Source of the DNA: Cloacibacterium normanense
GTDB lineage: Bacteria > Bacteroidota > Bacteroidia > Flavobacteriales > Weeksellaceae
Direction: 5' to 3'
Length of the DNA: 64,000 bases
NCBI RefSeq assembly: GCF_003860565.1
Contig: NZ_CP034157.1
Location: forward strand, 1,178,001-1,242,000
Below, one piece after another: positions 8,989-18,786 of the stretch; position 1 is the stretch's first letter, and every line of letters starts with the position of its first letter. Position numbers and translations under genes: made by a program. The notes below the pieces were generated by a model. The model did no database searches. It was not told the origin of the DNA and saw only the letters and a list, made by a program, of their open reading frames with translations.

Positions 8989-10035
8989 ATGAAGAAAATG
9001 ACGAACGTTTTTGATAATATTCTCGGGTTAATTGGTAATACTCCAATGGTGAAACTTAATGAAGTAACTAAGGATATTCCAGCAAAAGTTTATGCTAAAA
9101 TAGAATCTTTTAATCCGGGGCATTCTACTAAAGATAGAATCGCGCTTCATATTATAGAAGCTGCCGAAAGAAAAGGTCTTTTAACTCCTGGTGCTACTAT
9201 CGTAGAAACCACTTCTGGAAATACGGGCTTTTCTATCGCTATGGTAAGTATTATAAAAGGATACAAATGTATTCTTTCTGTAAGTGATAAAACCAAGCCA
9301 GAAAAAATTGCTTATCTTAAAGCTTTGGGTGCTACTGTATACGTTTGTCCTGCTTCTGTTCCTGCAGATGATCCTCGCTCTTATTATGAAGTAGCGAAAA
9401 AAATTGCAGCAGAAACGCCAAATTCTATTTACATCAATCAATATTTTAACGAGCTGAATATAGACGCACACTATTCTTCTACTGGTCCAGAAATTTGGGA
9501 ACAGACAGAAGGAAAAATCACTCATCTTTTTGCATGTACAGGAACTGGTGGAACACTTTCTGGTTCTGCTAAATTTTTAAAAGAAAAAAATCCTGATATC
9601 AAAATTATTGGTGTAGATGCAGATGGTTCTATCCTAAAAACCTATCACGAAACAGGTGAAATAGACCCTTCTGAAATTCATTCATACCAAATTGAAGGAT
9701 TAGGAAAAAATCTTATTCCATCCGCTTTACTTTTTGACAGAATAGATCATTTTGTGAGAGTAAATGATGAAATGAGTGCTTATTGTACTAGAGAAATTGC
9801 TCTTAAAGAAGCGATTATGGGCGGTTATACTACTGGAGCTGTTTTACAAGCACTTAGACAATATGCAAATGCAAATCCTTTCTCAGAAAACGATTTAGTA
9901 GTCCTTATTTTCCCTGACCACGGTTCTAGATACATTACCAAAGTATACAGTGATAAATGGATGGAAGAACAAGGATTCATCAATAATTGTGTCCATAATT
10001 ACGAAGAAGTTTTTAAAACAGAATACATTAAATAA
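8989..10035 (+). CDS. PLP-dependent cysteine synthase family enzyme, probable cysteate synthase for sulfonolipids
   Basis: A 348-residue fold-type II PLP enzyme. IGNTPMVKL opens the domain, the Schiff-base lysine is Lys48 in NPGHSTKDR, TSGNTGFS binds the substrate, and TGTGGTLSG binds the cofactor phosphate. The motif NPGHSTKDR differs from the usual NPGGSVKDR of O-acetylserine sulfhydrylases. Known: capnine pathways of Capnocytophaga and relatives use a member of this superfamily to make L-cysteate from phosphoserine and sulfite, beside a cysteate fatty acyltransferase. The next gene is just such a transferase, which is why cysteate synthase is preferred over cysteine synthase. A second ATG three codons in is an alternative start. 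Confidence 0.75.
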   Translation: MKKMTNVFDNILGLIGNTPMVKLNEVTKDIPAKVYAKIESFNPGHSTKDRIALHIIEAAERKGLLTPGATIVETTSGNTGFSIAMVSIIKGYKCILSVSDKTKPEKIAYLKALGATVYVCPASVPADDPRSYYEVAKKIAAETPNSIYINQYFNELNIDAHYSSTGPEIWEQTEGKITHLFACTGTGGTLSGSAKFLKEKNPDIKIIGVDADGSILKTYHETGEIDPSEIHSYQIEGLGKNLIPSALLFDRIDHFVRVNDEMSAYCTREIALKEAIMGGYTTGAVLQALRQYANANPFSENDLVVLIFPDHGSRYITKVYSDKWMEEQGFINNCVHNYEEVFKTEYIK

Positions 10036-10044
10036 AAATAGAAT

Positions 10045-10075
10045 TCAGATGTCCTTCTTGGCATCTGATTTTTTT
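10045..10075 (+). terminator. Terminator-like hairpin inside the sulfonolipid gene pair
   Basis: TCAGATGTCC and GGCATCTGA form a hairpin followed by seven T. It lies between the two PLP enzyme genes and could set their relative expression as a partial terminator, or end the first transcript completely. Confidence 0.65.
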
Positions 10076-10109
10076 AAAATTTAAAATACAAATCTACAAT
10101 ATCATCGAA

Positions 10110-11384
10110 ATGAAAGATATTTTTGAAAGAATTAAAGAAAATCCTGGTCCTCTAGGTCAATTTGCAGATTATGGTGAAGGTTATTTCATTTTCCCAAGAT
10201 TAGAAGGCCCAATTGGCCCGAGAATGAAGTTCCAAGGAAAAGAAGTAATTTTTTGGAGTGCAAATGATTATTTAGGACTTTGTAATCACCCAGAAGTTCT
10301 AGAAGCTGACGCTAAAGCAGCTGCAGAATACGGAATGTTCTATCCGATGGGAGCTAGAGCAATGTCTGGTGAAACAGAACAACACTTACAATTAGAAAGA
10401 GAATTAGCTGATTTCGTAGGAAAAGAATCTGCTTATTTATTGAATTTTGGTTACCAAGGAATGTTATCTACAATTGATGCATTGGTTTCTAGACATGATG
10501 TAATTGTTTATGATTCTAATTCTCACGCTTGTATTGTAGATGGAGTTCGTCTTCACATGGGAAAAAGCTTCATGTTCCGTCATAATGACATGGATAGCTT
10601 CGAAAAAAATATTAAAAGAGCGACTAAAGTTGCAGAAGAAAACGGCGGCGGTATTTTAGTAATCACTGAAGGAGTTTTCGGGATGACTGGTCAACAAGGA
10701 AAACTTAAAGAAATTGCTGAATTCAAAAAACAATACAGTTTCCGTTTATTAGTAGATGATGCTCATGGTTTCGGTACTTTAGGAAAAACTGGAGCTGGAG
10801 CTGGAGAAGAGCAGGGTTGCCAAGACCAAATTGATGTGTACTTCTCTACTTTTGCTAAATCTATGGCTGGTTTCGGTGCATTTATCGCTGGAAACAAAGA
10901 AATCATCAGATACTTAAAATTCAATCTACGTTCTCAAATTTTCGCAAAATCATTGACGATGCCAATGGTAATAGGAGGTTTAAAAAGATTAGAACTTTTA
11001 AGAACAAGACCAGAAATCAAAGCTAAACTTTGGGAAAATGTAGAAAAACTCCAAAAAGGATTATTAGACAGAGGTTTCAACTTAGGAAACTCTAACACTT
11101 GTGTAACTCCTGTTTTCATGCAAGGAACACCAGTAGAAGCTACTCTTCTAGTTAAAGATTTAAGAGAAAATTTCGGAATTTTCACTTCTGTAGTAGTATA
11201 TCCAGTAATACCAAAAGGAAGCATTCTATTAAGATTAATTCCTACAGCTTCTCACACAGATGCTGAAATCAATGAAACTCTTGCTGCTTTTGAAGCTATT
11301 CATGATAAATTAGTGAATGGTGTTTACAAAGAACAAGCAGAGAAACTTCTTGCTGAACAAGGTTTAGAATTTAAACCTTTATAA
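10110..11384 (+). CDS. Alpha-oxoamine synthase, probable cysteate-C-fatty acyltransferase (sulfonolipid synthesis)
   Basis: A 424-residue fold-type I PLP enzyme of the KBL / 8-amino-7-oxononanoate synthase / serine palmitoyltransferase family. It shows SANDYLGL, GARAMSGE, DSNSHACIVDG, the cofactor aspartate in VDDAHGFGTLG, and the catalytic Lys250 in STFAKSMAG. The family condenses an amino acid with an acyl-CoA or acyl-ACP with loss of CO2. The N-terminal extension and the partnership with the upstream cysteate-synthase-like gene match the cysteate fatty acyltransferases of Flavobacterium and Chryseobacterium, which give the capnine/sulfobacin precursor needed for gliding. Serine palmitoyltransferase or glycine C-acetyltransferase are the alternatives. 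A terminator follows. Confidence 0.78.
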   Translation: MKDIFERIKENPGPLGQFADYGEGYFIFPRLEGPIGPRMKFQGKEVIFWSANDYLGLCNHPEVLEADAKAAAEYGMFYPMGARAMSGETEQHLQLERELADFVGKESAYLLNFGYQGMLSTIDALVSRHDVIVYDSNSHACIVDGVRLHMGKSFMFRHNDMDSFEKNIKRATKVAEENGGGILVITEGVFGMTGQQGKLKEIAEFKKQYSFRLLVDDAHGFGTLGKTGAGAGEEQGCQDQIDVYFSTFAKSMAGFGAFIAGNKEIIRYLKFNLRSQIFAKSLTMPMVIGGLKRLELLRTRPEIKAKLWENVEKLQKGLLDRGFNLGNSNTCVTPVFMQGTPVEATLLVKDLRENFGIFTSVVVYPVIPKGSILLRLIPTASHTDAEINETLAAFEAIHDKLVNGVYKEQAEKLLAEQGLEFKPL

Positions 11385-11407
11385 AAGTAAAAAATTAAAA
11401 CTTATAT

Positions 11408-11440
11408 AATCCGTGAGAAACTCTTCTGACGGATTTTTTT
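11408..11440 (+). terminator. Terminator of the alpha-oxoamine synthase gene
   Basis: AATCCGTGAGA and TCTGACGGATT pair and are followed by eight T. It separates this gene from the radical SAM gene. Confidence 0.75.
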
Positions 11441-11466
11441 TATTCCAAAAATCTATAGGAAAATCA

Positions 11467-11474
11467 TACCTTTG
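11467..11474 (+). promoter_or_regulatory. -7 promoter box for the radical SAM gene
   Basis: TACCTTTG matches TAnnTTTG. The TTG that would be the longest start (11472) lies inside this box, so it cannot be the translation start; the next TTG (11490) is preferred. Confidence 0.6.
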
Positions 11475-11489
11475 CAAAAATTCATTTTT

Positions 11490-13679
11490 TTGAAAGATTT
11501 ACTGCTCATCACTCCTCCATTTACCCAACTCAATACGCCGTATCCTGCAACTGCGTACTTGAAAGGATTTCTTAATACCAAAAATATTTCGAGTTATCAA
11601 ATCGATTTGGGAATTGAAGTTATCTTAGAAATTTTTTCCAAAAAAGGAGTTAGTGAAATTTTTAATGTAAAGCCTGCAAATTTATCTGAAAACGTTCAGA
11701 GAATTTTCGCGTTAAAAGAAGAATACATCAAAACCATAGATGAAGTTATAGCTTTTCTTCAAAACAAAAAACCAACACTTGCAAGGCAAATTTGCAGTAT
11801 GAATTTCTTGCCAGAAGCATCCAGATTTAATCAGTTAGATGATATGGAATATGCTTTTGGAAACATGGGACTGCAAGACAAAGCAAAACATCTCGCTACC
11901 CTTTATTTAGAAGATTTATCAGATTACATCATAGAAAATGTTGATGAAAATTTTGGATTTAGCAGATATGCAGAACGACTGGGAAGAAGTGCTAATTCAT
12001 TTGACGAATTGTATCAAAAACTTCAATCAGACAAAACTTTCGTAGATAACTTTACTCTTGAAATTTTAGATAAAAAACTTACCGTAACGCAGCCGAAACT
12101 GGTTTGTTTTTCCGTTCCGTTTCCTGGTAATTTGTATTCAGCGTTTAGATGCGCTCAACATATCAAAAATCATTATCCAAAGATTAAAACGGCTTTTGGT
12201 GGCGGTTTTGCCAATACAGAACTCCGAGATTTAAAAGACAAAAGAGTTTTTGAATTTTTTGATTTCATCACATTAGACGATGGTGAACTTCCGATAGAAT
12301 TACTTTTTGAAAACGTTTGTCATTCTGAGCAGAGTGAAGAATCTTTATTCAAGCGAACCTTCCTCTTAGAAAACGGGGAAATTGTTTATAAAAATAACTC
12401 AGAAAGACACGATTATAAACAAGCCGAAATTGGGACGCCAGATTACACAGATTTACCTTTAGATCAATACATTTCCGTAATAGAAATCGCGAATCCTATG
12501 CACAGTTTGTGGAGCGATGGAAGATGGAATAAACTCACAATGGCTCATGGTTGTTATTGGGGAAAATGTACTTTTTGCGACATATCGCTCGATTATATCA
12601 AAATTTATGAGCCTATTGCTGCTAAAATTTTGGTAGACAGAATGGAAGAACTCATTGAAAAAACAATTGAAAACGGTTTCCACTTTGTAGATGAAGCAGC
12701 ACCACCAGCTCTGATGCGAGAAGTGGCTCTTGAAATTTTGAGAAGAAAATTAGTTGTGACTTGGTGGACAAACATTCGATTTGAAAAAAGCTTTACACGA
12801 GATTTATGCTTTTTACTTAAACTTTCGGGTTGTGTAGCGGTTTCTGGCGGTCTAGAAGTAGCATCGGACAGATTATTGAAACTCATCAACAAAGGAGTTT
12901 CTGTTTCTCAAGTTGCCAAAGTCACCAGAAATTTCACAGAAGCAGGAATTATGGTTCACTCCTATTTAATGTACGGTTATCCTACACAAACCGAACAAGA
13001 AACCATCGATTCTTTGGAAATGGTTCGTCAAATGTTCGAAATGGGAATTTTACAAAGCGGATTTTGGCATCAGTTTGCCATGACCGCACATTCTCCTGTT
13101 GGGAAAAATCCTGAAGAATTTGGCGTAATTCCTCTCTTGAAAGAGATTACTTTTGCCAATAATGATGTGGAATTTCAAGATAAAACCGGAATCAACCACA
13201 GTAAATTTAGTTTCGGACTCAAAAAATCCCTATTCAATTACATGCACGGAATTTGTTTTGAAAATCCACTGCAAGAATGGTTTGATTTTAAAATTTCAAA
13301 AACCACTATTCATCCTGATTATATTCACGATTGTTTATTAGAAGAAGACCACTTTAGCACCAAACCTAACGCTAAAATCATTTGGACAAGTGTAAAACCG
13401 TTAGTTGAATTTTATACTAAAACCAAAAAAGGAAATTCTTGGGAAATGGCAACACTTACCTTCCATGAAAAGACCAATGTTTTTAGCATCAATTTAGAAA
13501 AAGAAAAAGCAGTTTGGCTTCTTGAAACCATTGATGAAATTTCTATTCATTCTAATAAAAACGTAACATTCAACCAGTTAAAAGCAAAATATGAGTTAGA
13601 TTTTGATGATTTCGAATTGTTTTGGTATTCTAAGCCGATGCAAATTTTAAAAGAAAACGGAGTCATCTTAACCTTATAA
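11490..13679 (+). CDS. B12-binding-type radical SAM protein, substrate unknown
   Basis: About 729 residues from the TTG at 11490 (MKDLLLITPPFTQLNTPYP, the usual opening of this family). The N-terminal half resembles a cobalamin-binding Rossmann domain (FGGGFANTE, FDFITLDDGE). The radical SAM cluster motif is C-x4-C-x2-C (Cys355, Cys360, Cys363 in HGCYWGKCTFCD), one residue longer than the classical C-x3-C-x2-C. The core continues with VDEAAPP, SGGLEVASDRLL and MVHSYLMYGYPTQTEQE. The product is unknown; a methyltransferase or other C-C bond enzyme is possible. A dispersed repeat is inserted in frame at about residues 277-285. The gene is monocistronic. Confidence 0.8.
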   Translation: MKDLLLITPPFTQLNTPYPATAYLKGFLNTKNISSYQIDLGIEVILEIFSKKGVSEIFNVKPANLSENVQRIFALKEEYIKTIDEVIAFLQNKKPTLARQICSMNFLPEASRFNQLDDMEYAFGNMGLQDKAKHLATLYLEDLSDYIIENVDENFGFSRYAERLGRSANSFDELYQKLQSDKTFVDNFTLEILDKKLTVTQPKLVCFSVPFPGNLYSAFRCAQHIKNHYPKIKTAFGGGFANTELRDLKDKRVFEFFDFITLDDGELPIELLFENVCHSEQSEESLFKRTFLLENGEIVYKNNSERHDYKQAEIGTPDYTDLPLDQYISVIEIANPMHSLWSDGRWNKLTMAHGCYWGKCTFCDISLDYIKIYEPIAAKILVDRMEELIEKTIENGFHFVDEAAPPALMREVALEILRRKLVVTWWTNIRFEKSFTRDLCFLLKLSGCVAVSGGLEVASDRLLKLINKGVSVSQVAKVTRNFTEAGIMVHSYLMYGYPTQTEQETIDSLEMVRQMFEMGILQSGFWHQFAMTAHSPVGKNPEEFGVIPLLKEITFANNDVEFQDKTGINHSKFSFGLKKSLFNYMHGICFENPLQEWFDFKISKTTIHPDYIHDCLLEEDHFSTKPNAKIIWTSVKPLVEFYTKTKKGNSWEMATLTFHEKTNVFSINLEKEKAVWLLETIDEISIHSNKNVTFNQLKAKYELDFDDFELFWYSKPMQILKENGVILTL
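12319..12345 (+). repeat. Dispersed CATTCTGA-GAAGAATCT repeat in frame within the radical SAM gene
   Basis: TGTCATTCTGAGCAGAGTGA followed by AGAATCT encodes CHSEQSEESL within the protein. The same sequence family forms an intergenic palindrome at 24176-24255. CHSExSEES is the typical read-through of this repeat. Confidence 0.75.
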
Positions 13680-13684
13680 AACAA

Positions 13685-13715
13685 AAAACTCGAGCAAAAT
13701 TGCTCGAGTTTTTAA
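13685..13715. terminator. Bidirectional terminator between the radical SAM gene and atpC
   Basis: A near-perfect palindrome, AAAAACTCGAGCA then TGCTCGAGTTTTT, gives a T run in both directions between two convergent genes. Confidence 0.85.
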
Positions 13716-13731
13716 TTTATTGTGAAGAATT

Positions 13732-14016
13732 TTAATCACAAAGGATTATTCCTTTATCATTACTAAATTCTACTACACCACTGTTGATAGAATAAGAAAA
13801 AACACTGTTCTTTTCGTTTTCTTTGGTAAAGAATTTTGCAAAATTTTCATTCTGAATTTCATTTGTGAAAATTCTTACTTTACCATTCACTAAAGAAGAA
13901 ACAATAGCGGCGTGGTTTTTCATGATATGGAAATCACCATTTTTTCCAGGAAGAAGAACTGAATCTACTTCGCCATCAAAAACTACAAATTCCGGAGTTA
14001 ATATTTTAATATTCAT
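13732..14016 (-). CDS. atpC: F1 ATP synthase epsilon subunit
   Basis: A 94-residue protein beginning MNIKILTPEFVVFDGEVDSV, with LPGKNGDFHIMKNHAAI, the beta-sandwich signature of the epsilon subunit. It is shorter than the ~139-residue E. coli protein because the C-terminal inhibitory helical domain is missing, as is usual in Bacteroidota. It follows atpD on the same strand, about 85 bases away across an AT-rich quasi-palindrome. As in other Bacteroidota, these two genes stand apart from the main atp operon, which is not in this window. Confidence 0.9.
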   Translation of the reverse strand: MNIKILTPEFVVFDGEVDSVLLPGKNGDFHIMKNHAAIVSSLVNGKVRIFTNEIQNENFAKFFTKENEKNSVFSYSINSGVVEFSNDKGIILCD

Positions 14017-14027
14017 TTCTTTTCAAA

Positions 14028-14100
14028 TTATAGATTATAGATTTTAAATTTTAAATTATTGAAATCAAATCTAAAATCTAAAATTTAACATTTAAAATTT
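14028..14100. repeat. AT-rich phrase-repeat quasi-palindrome between atpD and atpC
   Basis: One arm repeats the phrase ATTATAGATT/TTTAAATT and the other repeats AAATCTAAAATCTAAAATTT, roughly its complement. It fills the atpD-atpC gap and would fold in the mRNA. Same class as 17885-17991, 29265-29345 and 31861-32000. Confidence 0.55.
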
Positions 14101-14101
14101 A

Positions 14102-15670
<1,569 letters not shown>

Positions 15671-15714
15671 TCAATATTTTTTTTCATCTTTGCACACAGA
15701 AAATGTAAGCGGTT

Positions 15715-16641
15715 TTGAAACTCATAGAAGATTTAAATTTTTATCACGAAAAATCTCCTAAAGTTCTTTCTTTAGGGATGTTTGACGGAGTTCATCTCGG
15801 TCATATTTCCATCATCAATCAATTGAAGGACAAGGCAAAAAAAAATAATTTAGAGACTTCTTTGCTCACCTTTTGGCCTCATCCTAGGAAAATTTTTAAC
15901 CCAAATGACGACCTCAAACTGCTCAATAATTTAGAAGAAAAACTTTTTTTACTGAAACAGGCTGGAATTGACTCTTTATTTTTACAAAAATTTGATGAAC
16001 ATTTCAGAAACTTAACTGGAGAAGAATTTATCCGTGAAATTCTTATCAAAAAACTGAATGTAAAACACATTATCATAGGTCACGACCACGTTTTCGGGAA
16101 AAATAAATCTGGAAATTTCGAACTGCTTCAAAAGCTTTCTTCCGAATTAGATTTTACTGTAGAGCAATTACAAGCCATCAAAAATGAAGACGATTTCAAT
16201 ATCAGTTCTACTAAAATTAGAAATTGCTTAGGAAACGGAAACATCGTGGGCGCCAATAAAATGCTAGGTTATTCCTACACTCTTTCTGGAAAAATAATTG
16301 ACGGAAAAAAACTAGGAAGAACAATTGGTTACCCTACTGCAAATCTAGAAATAGACGAGCTGAAACTTTTGCCTAAAAAAGGTGCTTACATTGTAGAAGT
16401 TTTCGTGAAAGACCAATTTTACAAAGGCATGATGAGCATTGGCACTAATCCTACTGTAAATGGTGATAAATTAACTGCAGAAGTGTACATTTTAGACTTC
16501 AATCAAGATATTTACGGCGAAGTTATTACGGTAAAATTCAGATATTTTTTACACGAAGAAATTAAATTCGAATCGCTAGAAAAACTCATCGAAAGATTAG
16601 ATGAGGACAAAATTTTGACCGAAAATTTTAACTTTAGTTAA
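15715..16641 (+). CDS. ribF: Bifunctional riboflavin kinase / FAD synthetase
   Basis: A 308-residue protein. The N-terminal nucleotidyltransferase domain carries GMFDGVHLGH (residues 21-30) and GHDHVFGKNKSG; the C-terminal kinase domain carries GRTIGYPTANLE and SIGTNPTVNG. It phosphorylates riboflavin to FMN and adenylates FMN to FAD in the cytosol. The start is a TTG (15715); no in-frame ATG gives the usual N-terminus, and the nearby upstream ATG is followed at once by TAA. A box CATCTTTG (15685-15692), one base off TAnnTTTG, lies 22 bases upstream. Divergent from atpD. Confidence 0.93.
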   Translation: MKLIEDLNFYHEKSPKVLSLGMFDGVHLGHISIINQLKDKAKKNNLETSLLTFWPHPRKIFNPNDDLKLLNNLEEKLFLLKQAGIDSLFLQKFDEHFRNLTGEEFIREILIKKLNVKHIIIGHDHVFGKNKSGNFELLQKLSSELDFTVEQLQAIKNEDDFNISSTKIRNCLGNGNIVGANKMLGYSYTLSGKIIDGKKLGRTIGYPTANLEIDELKLLPKKGAYIVEVFVKDQFYKGMMSIGTNPTVNGDKLTAEVYILDFNQDIYGEVITVKFRYFLHEEIKFESLEKLIERLDEDKILTENFNFS

Positions 16642-16700
16642 GAGTTAGAATCATATAAATTTTCAATCAGATTTTATAAAATTAGATTCTTAAGTTTCTA

Positions 16701-16708
16701 TAGTTTTG
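16701..16708 (+). promoter_or_regulatory. -7 promoter box for the first TerC gene
   Basis: TAGTTTTG matches TAnnTTTG, 21 bases before the ATG at 16730. Confidence 0.5.
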
Positions 16709-16729
16709 TGAAAATCATAAAATAAAACT

Positions 16730-17488
16730 ATGGAAGCAGAAATTATAATTTCTTTACTTACTCTTATCGCACTAGAAACCGTTCTAGGAATAGACAATGT
16801 TATTTTCATTTCTATTTTGGCGAATAAATTACCTGTAAACCAACAGAAAAAAGCCAGAAGAATCGGGCTTATTCTTGCCGGAGTGATGAGACTTGGTTTA
16901 TTACTTTTGATTAGTCAAATTATGAAACTAGACCAAGATTTATTTACCGTTTTCGAAACGGGAATCTCAGGTAAAGATTTGATTTTAATTCTTGGAGGTT
17001 TATTCCTACTCTACAAAAGCACCGCAGAAATTTATCATAAAATGGAAGGCGAAGATGGCGATGTAACTAAAAATATGATTGTAACGAGTTTCGGACAAGT
17101 GATATTCCAAATTTTATTAATGGATTTGGTATTCTCTATTGATTCCATTATTACCGCAGTAGGAATGGTAAAAGAAGTTTGGGTAATGTATGTAGCGGTG
17201 ATTGTAACGGTGATTATCATGCTTTTTGCAGCAGAACCTATCAGCAATTTCGTGAATAAACATCCTGCTTTTAAAATTTTAGCACTTTCATTCTTGCTAT
17301 TGATTGGTTTCTCACTAATCGTGGAAGGTTTTGGCAAAGAAATTCCGAAAGGTTATATTTACTTTGCGATGGCATTCTCACTTTTGGTAGATATTATTCA
17401 AATGAAAACAACCAAAAAATCTGAACCTGTACATCTTCACGAACATTACAAAGAAGAAGAACAGCATCTTGATAAAGATGTTTTATAA
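16730..17488 (+). CDS. TerC family integral membrane protein (short form)
   Basis: A 252-residue protein with about seven hydrophobic helices. It has the two conserved acidic membrane motifs of the TerC family: LETVLGIDNVIFISIL near the N-terminus and LMDLVFSIDSIITAVGM in the middle. The family is linked to metal ion export, notably manganese (MntP/Alx-like roles) and tellurite resistance. The C-terminal tail is acidic and His-rich (HLHEHYKEEEQH). A strong terminator follows. A longer TerC paralogue is at 41325-42419. Confidence 0.88.
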   Translation: MEAEIIISLLTLIALETVLGIDNVIFISILANKLPVNQQKKARRIGLILAGVMRLGLLLLISQIMKLDQDLFTVFETGISGKDLILILGGLFLLYKSTAEIYHKMEGEDGDVTKNMIVTSFGQVIFQILLMDLVFSIDSIITAVGMVKEVWVMYVAVIVTVIIMLFAAEPISNFVNKHPAFKILALSFLLLIGFSLIVEGFGKEIPKGYIYFAMAFSLLVDIIQMKTTKKSEPVHLHEHYKEEEQHLDKDVL

Positions 17489-17491
17489 AAC

Positions 17492-17525
17492 AAAAAGCAT
17501 TCAGAAAATTCTGAATGCTTTTTTT
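17492..17525. terminator. Bidirectional terminator after the first TerC gene
   Basis: AAAAAGCATTCAG and CTGAATGCTTTTT pair, with T runs on both strands. It serves the TerC gene and touches the stop codon of the convergent YjbR gene. Confidence 0.85.
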
Positions 17526-17878
17526 TATGAATTTAAAATTTCTAATTTTATTTTCTTCGTTAAACTTTCATACACCAATTGATATGAATCATCAATGAGT
17601 TTTTTAATGAATTCCTGCTTCAATCCTTCACAAATTACAGAATTCCAATGCGTCTTATTCATGTGATAAGCTCCTGAAATTTGGGAATATTGTTCTCGGA
17701 GTTCTTGGTTATAATCTGCAGTATTTTTTGCCGAAAAGACCAATGGTTGATTTTCTAAAGCCATTAATAGAAACATTTTACCACCTACTTTAAAGACTAA
17801 AGTAGTTTCATCAAACGGAAAACCTTCCGTAACTCCTTTTTTGTTGAGACAATATTCTCTTATTTCTTCGGCTAACAT
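17525..17878 (-). CDS. MmcQ/YjbR family protein
   Basis: A 117-residue protein with EYCLNKKGVTEGFPFDETTLVFKVGGKMF near the N-terminus and MNKTHWNSVI in the middle, the two conserved blocks of the YjbR/MmcQ family (CyaY-like fold, double-wing DNA-binding annotation). The cellular role is not established. It stands alone between a terminator and a phrase-repeat gap. Confidence 0.85.
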   Translation of the reverse strand: MLAEEIREYCLNKKGVTEGFPFDETTLVFKVGGKMFLLMALENQPLVFSAKNTADYNQELREQYSQISGAYHMNKTHWNSVICEGLKQEFIKKLIDDSYQLVYESLTKKIKLEILNS

Positions 17879-17884
17879 TTTAGT

Positions 17885-17991
17885 ACTTGGTAGTTAGTAT
17901 TTTGGTAATTAGACTTTTTTATTCTCAATTAAAACAAATTTACTAAATTTATACTCATAAAGATGTATACTAACTACTAATTACCAATTAC
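17885..17991. repeat. Phrase-repeat quasi-palindrome between yjbR-like and SDR genes
   Basis: The left arm (17885-17912) repeats ttGGTAgTTAGTATT-type phrases; the right arm (17965-17991) reads GTATACTAACTACTAATTAC and is close to its reverse complement. The gap holds the starts of two divergent genes, so any promoter must lie within or between the arms. Confidence 0.55.
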
Positions 17992-17999
17992 TTAAAAAT

Positions 18000-18656
18000 A
18001 TGAAAGCTTTAATTATAGGAGCAACTGGCGCTACAGGAAAAGATTTGGTTCAAAAACTAAGTCAAGATAAAGATTTCGAAGAAATTCATGCTTTTGTAAG
18101 AAAACCTGTAGAATCTACTTCTGAAAAAGTAAAATATCATGTAGTAAATTTCGAAAAGCCAGAAGAATGGAAAGATTTGGTAAAAGGTGATGTCGCTTTT
18201 TCTTGCCTCGGAACTACCTTGAAAGACGCAGGAAGCAAGGAAGCACAGCGAAAAGTAGATTTTGATTATCAATTGCAATTTGCCAAAACTGCCAAAGAAA
18301 ATGGCGTGGAAGATTTCGTTTTGATTTCTGCTTATGGAGCCAATCCCAATTCTAAAATTTTCTATTCTAGAATGAAGGGCGAATTAGAAGAAGAAGTAAA
18401 AAAGCTTCATTTTAATAAAATTACCATTTTCCAACCTGGAATGCTCGATCGAAAAAACACCGACAGAACTGGCGAAGTTTTAGGCGCTAGAATTATAAAA
18501 TTTGCCAATAAATTTGGCGTTTTAGAATCTCAAAAACCATTGCCAACAGACATTTTAGCACAAGCTTTGGTGAATTCTTCTAAAATAAAATCTTACGGAT
18601 ATTCTAAAATAAAATTAGGCAGTATTTTCAGTTTTGCAGAAAAAGGAAAAGAATAG
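18000..18656 (+). CDS. NAD(P)H-binding atypical SDR protein (HTATIP2-like)
   Basis: A 218-residue protein opening MKALIIGATGATGKDLVQKL, a G-x-x-G-x-x-G Rossmann dinucleotide-binding motif. It continues with SCLGTTLKDAGSKEAQRKVD and ISAYGANPNSKIFYSRMKGE, where Y-x-x-x-K supplies the SDR-like catalytic pair, as in the HTATIP2/TIP30 group. Substrate unknown. It could be linked by speculation to the missing ketoreductase of the sulfonolipid pathway, but it lies 6.6 kb away and belongs to the atypical SDR branch, so I do not claim this. Confidence 0.8.
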   Translation: MKALIIGATGATGKDLVQKLSQDKDFEEIHAFVRKPVESTSEKVKYHVVNFEKPEEWKDLVKGDVAFSCLGTTLKDAGSKEAQRKVDFDYQLQFAKTAKENGVEDFVLISAYGANPNSKIFYSRMKGELEEEVKKLHFNKITIFQPGMLDRKNTDRTGEVLGARIIKFANKFGVLESQKPLPTDILAQALVNSSKIKSYGYSKIKLGSIFSFAEKGKE

Positions 18657-18661
18657 TTTTT

Positions 18662-18720
18662 GCCACGAATGCACAAATTTTATTATCTATTTCCCGCAGA
18701 TTTCGCTGATTATGCAGATT
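18662..18720. repeat. Dispersed repeat fragments after the SDR gene
   Basis: GCCACGAATGCACAAATTTT and CCCGCAGATTTCGCTGATTA lie side by side just after the stop. Both look like pieces of the CGCAGATT/GCTGATT dispersed repeats common in Bacteroidota; a related piece forms the hairpin at 20980-21039. Confidence 0.5.
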
Positions 18721-18730
18721 TAAAATAAAA

Positions 18731-18754
18731 AACCGCAAAAATTACTTTGCGGTT
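18731..18754. terminator. Bidirectional terminator between SDR and glutathione peroxidase genes
   Basis: AACCGCAAA and TTTGCGGTT pair around a six-base loop, with A runs on the left and T-rich sequence on the right, between convergent genes. Confidence 0.75.
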
Positions 18755-18786
18755 AACTTTTATCTTTTGCCTTTATTCTTGATTCT

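Noticed and set aside
16642-16729. Metal-sensing riboswitch upstream of the first TerC gene
   Set aside because: The gap is short and AT-rich, with no conserved manganese-riboswitch loops visible; only a -7 box is supported.
18000-18656. SDR-like gene as the missing ketoreductase of the sulfonolipid pathway
   Set aside because: It is an HTATIP2-type atypical SDR and lies several kilobases from the pair; nothing links them.
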